Source: Parachlamydiaceae bacterium (GTDB lineage Bacteria > Chlamydiota > Chlamydiia > Chlamydiales > Parachlamydiaceae). Taken from it: a stretch of 8,020 nt of DNA. Shown piece after piece: positions 5,844 through 8,020 of this stretch. The stretch covers positions 1-8,020 of the forward strand of contig JACDGH010000112.1 of NCBI GenBank assembly GCA_013815395.1, read 5' to 3'. A program made the translations under genes and the position numbers. Every line of letters begins with the position of its first letter. The first letter of the stretch is position 1. Under the pieces are notes generated by a model. That model was not told the DNA's origin. It saw nothing but the letters and a program-made list of their open reading frames with translations, and ran no database searches.

Positions 5844-6431
5844 ATGTATTTAAAAAATTTACTGTTTATGTTGATTGCAGCATTTGGCTTTTGTAAATCC
5901 GCCTTTGCATTAACCATTATTAATCAAACGGATTTTAAAAAAAATATTGAAATTGAAGAGGCGTATCGCCCAGAAGCCAAGAGACCAGGGGATCTAGCTG
6001 CTCCAGTTTCTTTGGTTTATAAGCCCCAAAAAATTAAAGTGGAAGCAAATTCAATTTGTACAATTCAACTGAATGTATCTTGCCCAGTTTTGTTAGTTGG
6101 GGTTACGACGATTAAAAAAAAATCAAAGCTGTATACTGAAACGACTGAAGTGTCGTGCTATGAACCTTATGATTATGATGGAGAAAACGAAACGCTTTTG
6201 ACTGATGATTGGGGAATAGTAATTCATAAACCTATGATACAAGAAAATTTTGGTTCTCCTTTTGATCCTAATTACACCTATAGAGTTTATAGGATTCAGA
6301 AAAGTAAAGAAGACGGTTATGGGATAAAATGTTTGCACCCTAAACTATTGGAAAAGATAACTTCTTTAGAGGATCTTACTGAGGAGCTCTTAAATGAGGG
6401 TGGCAGCCCTGTGCCAACGAGATCGTACTAG
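5844..6431 (+). CDS. Secreted orphan protein with four cysteines
   Basis: The 195-residue protein from ATG 5844 has a clear Sec signal peptide: KN near the start, a hydrophobic core LLFMLIAAFGF, and SAFA (19-22) as signal peptidase I site before LTIINQTD. A GTG at 5835 would add three residues. Neither start has a convincing ribosome binding site; the best promoter candidate is TTTACT (5755-5760) and TACACT (5778-5783), 17 bases apart and weak. The mature part has four cysteines (72, 80, 105, 163), enough for two disulfides, fitting a periplasmic, envelope or exported location. Alternating hydrophobic strands such as IKVEANSICTIQLNV and CPVLLVGVTTI suggest a beta-sandwich. Residues 104-122 are acidic and tyrosine-rich (CYEPYDYDGE). 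The C-terminus has a short helix (TSLEDLTEELL). I do not recognise the family. The gene is monocistronic and intact. Confidence 0.85.
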   Translation: MYLKNLLFMLIAAFGFCKSAFALTIINQTDFKKNIEIEEAYRPEAKRPGDLAAPVSLVYKPQKIKVEANSICTIQLNVSCPVLLVGVTTIKKKSKLYTETTEVSCYEPYDYDGENETLLTDDWGIVIHKPMIQENFGSPFDPNYTYRVYRIQKSKEDGYGIKCLHPKLLEKITSLEDLTEELLNEGGSPVPTRSY

Positions 6432-6512
6432 AGATTGTGGTTGGGGATGGTTCCTGCATAACTGCATATAGCATAACTTTTAGGATGTTCATTATTACAA
6501 AGTATAAACTTA

Positions 6513-6534
6513 AGTGAGCTTTTAGCAGCTCACT
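6513..6534. terminator. Hairpin between converging genes, probable bidirectional terminator
   Basis: AGTGAGCT (6513-6520) and AGCTCACT (6527-6534) form a perfect 8-base stem with a 6-base loop, in the 224-base gap between the stops of two converging genes (6431 and 6658). The stem has four G-C pairs. On the minus strand it is followed by a broken T-rich run (TTAAGTTTATACTTT); on the plus strand no T-tract follows. It is a better intrinsic terminator for the minus-strand gene than for the plus-strand one. Confidence 0.5.
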
Positions 6535-6655
6535 CAAACGAACTGTTCAATAATCATATGATTCTTGATTAACATGGCACTCATTGCTATTAGCAGGTTT
6601 TACAATCGACTCATATACAAGAGACAATTATACCAACAAATCCTCAAAAATTGGT

Positions 6656-8014
6656 CTATAAGCCTGGCATAAATCTTCTAAATGTTCCTTGCTCACTGCG
6701 AGGATACATATTTTTAGGAAGATAGTCGTCATTTTTTAATTTTGACCATCCAAAGGAGGGCGTTTCGCGTCTAACAGTGCTTAGATCAAAAATGCGGCGG
6801 ATACTATCCGAAATTGATCGATCCATAACTTCAATATTTAAATTTTGTGCTTTGACTAGCTCTTTTACTCGTTCTACATCATTGGAAGCAGTGTCAATAT
6901 AAGCAATATTTTCTACTAAAATCGGAATATCTTTTAACACTGCAGCCCAGAGACTGTAATAGACGTCTCCATTAGGTTGTCTTCCAGTAAAGAATTTCGC
7001 TTGAGTATTTACCAAGATACTTTCATCAATTGCAAATGCATAAGGCCCATAGCCATTGTGCCCTTCATTATTACATGACATGTAAGTACCTGGTCCTGCA
7101 GCTCCAGATGTTGATTGTCGAATGGTTTTAGTTTGTATAATACTTTCTAAGCCAGCTCTTGTGGCATGAAAGAAATCAGGCAATGGAATATTGAGGCCTT
7201 GTTGTAATTTTGTTAAAGTTTTATGGAAATACTCGCTGACCTTTTTATCGATTCCTTGAGTTATCTTGATCTGCTTAATAGCATCTTCTACACGTTCTTG
7301 CTTCTCTGCTATGGTAACAACATTCACTAAATAGTCGTCTCCAGAATAATGGCAGCAGCCTGGCACAGGAACTGATTTTAGATAGGGTATAAATTGTGTA
7401 AGTTTATTGGAAAGCCGTATTGCAATTTCAATAAGACGTTTTTCTTCTTGGCCTAAAATTATCTGATTCTGGATTGCCTCTTTAAGATTTGAGATGGTTC
7501 TATTGACAAGCGCTACCTTCTCCGCAAATTCGTCATTCAAAATATTATCATTAATATCGATTTCTGGAGGACTATTGATGTTTGTATCGGATTCATTAAT
7601 TGTTTCAAATTCTGTAAGATCTAATGGATGCCCTGAAATACTTTGCCAAACTGAATCCATAACAGATAATTGCGCTAGTGAGATATTGTTGAGAACGATA
7701 AAACTCTCGTCGCTCCTGGAAAAGGCATTCATACTCCAATTTGGAGAACCATTTAACAGAATTTTATTATCAATAAGTGCAAATTTATGGTGAATATTAC
7801 GCCCGAGTTTCACATTCATCCTTTCATTTATCAGAAGTTTAACGGCATCATCATTTAGATTTGGCGTGAACACCTCAACAATAACCCCTCTTTGATGGGC
7901 TCTTATCAAAGCACGGCTAGCGTCTTTAAAGGTCAATTGCTCTATTGAAACATTAATGTGATGTTGTGCATTGTCAAATAAACTAATCAATTTCTGCTTT
8001 GCTATTTCATTCAT
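6656..8014 (-). CDS. PLD-like (single HKD) protein fused to an ADP-ribosyltransferase-like domain
   Basis: Residues 5-130 form a phospholipase D/Nuc-type domain: a helix and strand with RAHQRGVIVEVFTPN (38-52), then HHKFALIDNKILLNGSPNWS (75-94). The latter carries the HxKx4D motif (H75, K77, D82) and the G-S-x-N segment. With one HKD motif, this class works as a dimer cutting phosphodiester bonds in nucleic acid or phospholipid. Residues 140-160 are an acidic linker, 165-275 mostly helical. Residues 281-313 read FFHATRAGLESIIQTKTI then GAAGPGTYMS. This matches the H-x-T ... G-x-Y-x-S pattern of ADP-ribosyltransferase folds (H283, Y311); the third catalytic residue is not identified. The C-terminal 30 residues are basic. 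ATG 8014 leaves only a short lead into the PLD domain, and the frame stays open to 8020, so the true start, and any signal sequence, may lie outside. A toxin or effector role is inferred. Confidence 0.85.
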   Translation of the reverse strand: MNEIAKQKLISLFDNAQHHINVSIEQLTFKDASRALIRAHQRGVIVEVFTPNLNDDAVKLLINERMNVKLGRNIHHKFALIDNKILLNGSPNWSMNAFSRSDESFIVLNNISLAQLSVMDSVWQSISGHPLDLTEFETINESDTNINSPPEIDINDNILNDEFAEKVALVNRTISNLKEAIQNQIILGQEEKRLIEIAIRLSNKLTQFIPYLKSVPVPGCCHYSGDDYLVNVVTIAEKQERVEDAIKQIKITQGIDKKVSEYFHKTLTKLQQGLNIPLPDFFHATRAGLESIIQTKTIRQSTSGAAGPGTYMSCNNEGHNGYGPYAFAIDESILVNTQAKFFTGRQPNGDVYYSLWAAVLKDIPILVENIAYIDTASNDVERVKELVKAQNLNIEVMDRSISDSIRRIFDLSTVRRETPSFGWSKLKNDDYLPKNMYPRSEQGTFRRFMPGL

Positions 8015-8020
8015 ACTTGT

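Noticed and set aside
6123..6338. 71-codon minus-strand open frame
   Set aside because: It is antisense inside the exported protein gene, which has a clear signal peptide.
6456..6478. Direct repeat GCATAACT (6456-6463 and 6471-6478)
   Set aside because: Only two 8-base copies with no associated element; it is likely chance.
7494..7793. 99-codon plus-strand open frame
   Set aside because: It is antisense to the PLD-like gene and covers its HKD motif on the other strand.
1..8020. CRISPR array, tRNA or rRNA gene
   Set aside because: No regularly spaced direct repeats and no cloverleaf or rRNA-like conserved segments were seen on either strand.

Overview
The window is low-GC bacterial DNA from what looks like an accessory, partly decaying stretch of an intracellular bacterium. 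The mix of large orphan proteins with nuclease-, macro-domain- and ADP-ribosyltransferase-like pieces, a Fic remnant, a secreted orphan and many broken genes is typical of amoeba-associated Chlamydiae (Parachlamydiaceae) or Legionellales. This is inference from gene style; no taxonomic marker is present.

Layout. 1-1856 (minus) is one uninterrupted 618-codon reading frame that leaves the window at its 3' end. Its last visible residues carry a glycine-rich loop like that of macro domains, and a promoter and a perfect hairpin lie upstream of its start. 2066-2531 (plus) is the C-terminal stump of a Fic-family protein with a frameshift. 2657-3538 (plus) is an intact orphan helical-repeat protein with the best expression signals in the window: TTGACA, a 41-base A/T-only promoter core and an AAGGAG ribosome binding site. 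3539-4325 has no intact gene but holds fragments of decayed coding sequence: a minus-strand series (3555-4005), part of which resembles the start of an IS66-type transposase, and two short plus-strand frames (4069-4227, 4231-4323).

4326-4892 (plus) is a GNAT acetyltransferase pseudogene with a one-base frameshift and an internal deletion. It runs tail to tail into 4889-5341 (minus), a 150-residue protein with a Cys-His-Asp pattern like papain- or transglutaminase-type enzymes. A 47-55-residue frame lies directly upstream of that gene (5350-5517), and a long AT-rich hairpin (5555-5590) precedes it. 5844-6431 (plus) encodes a Sec-exported protein with four mature cysteines. A hairpin (6513-6534) separates it from the converging gene at 6656-8014 (minus), which joins a single-HKD phospholipase D-like domain to a C-terminal ADP-ribosyltransferase-like region.

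The surviving genes do not form a pathway. They read as independent effector- or toxin-like genes in a region where several neighbours have been lost. The best candidates for something undescribed are the PLD/ART-like fusion, the small ORF plus Cys-His-Asp gene pair, and the large left-edge protein.
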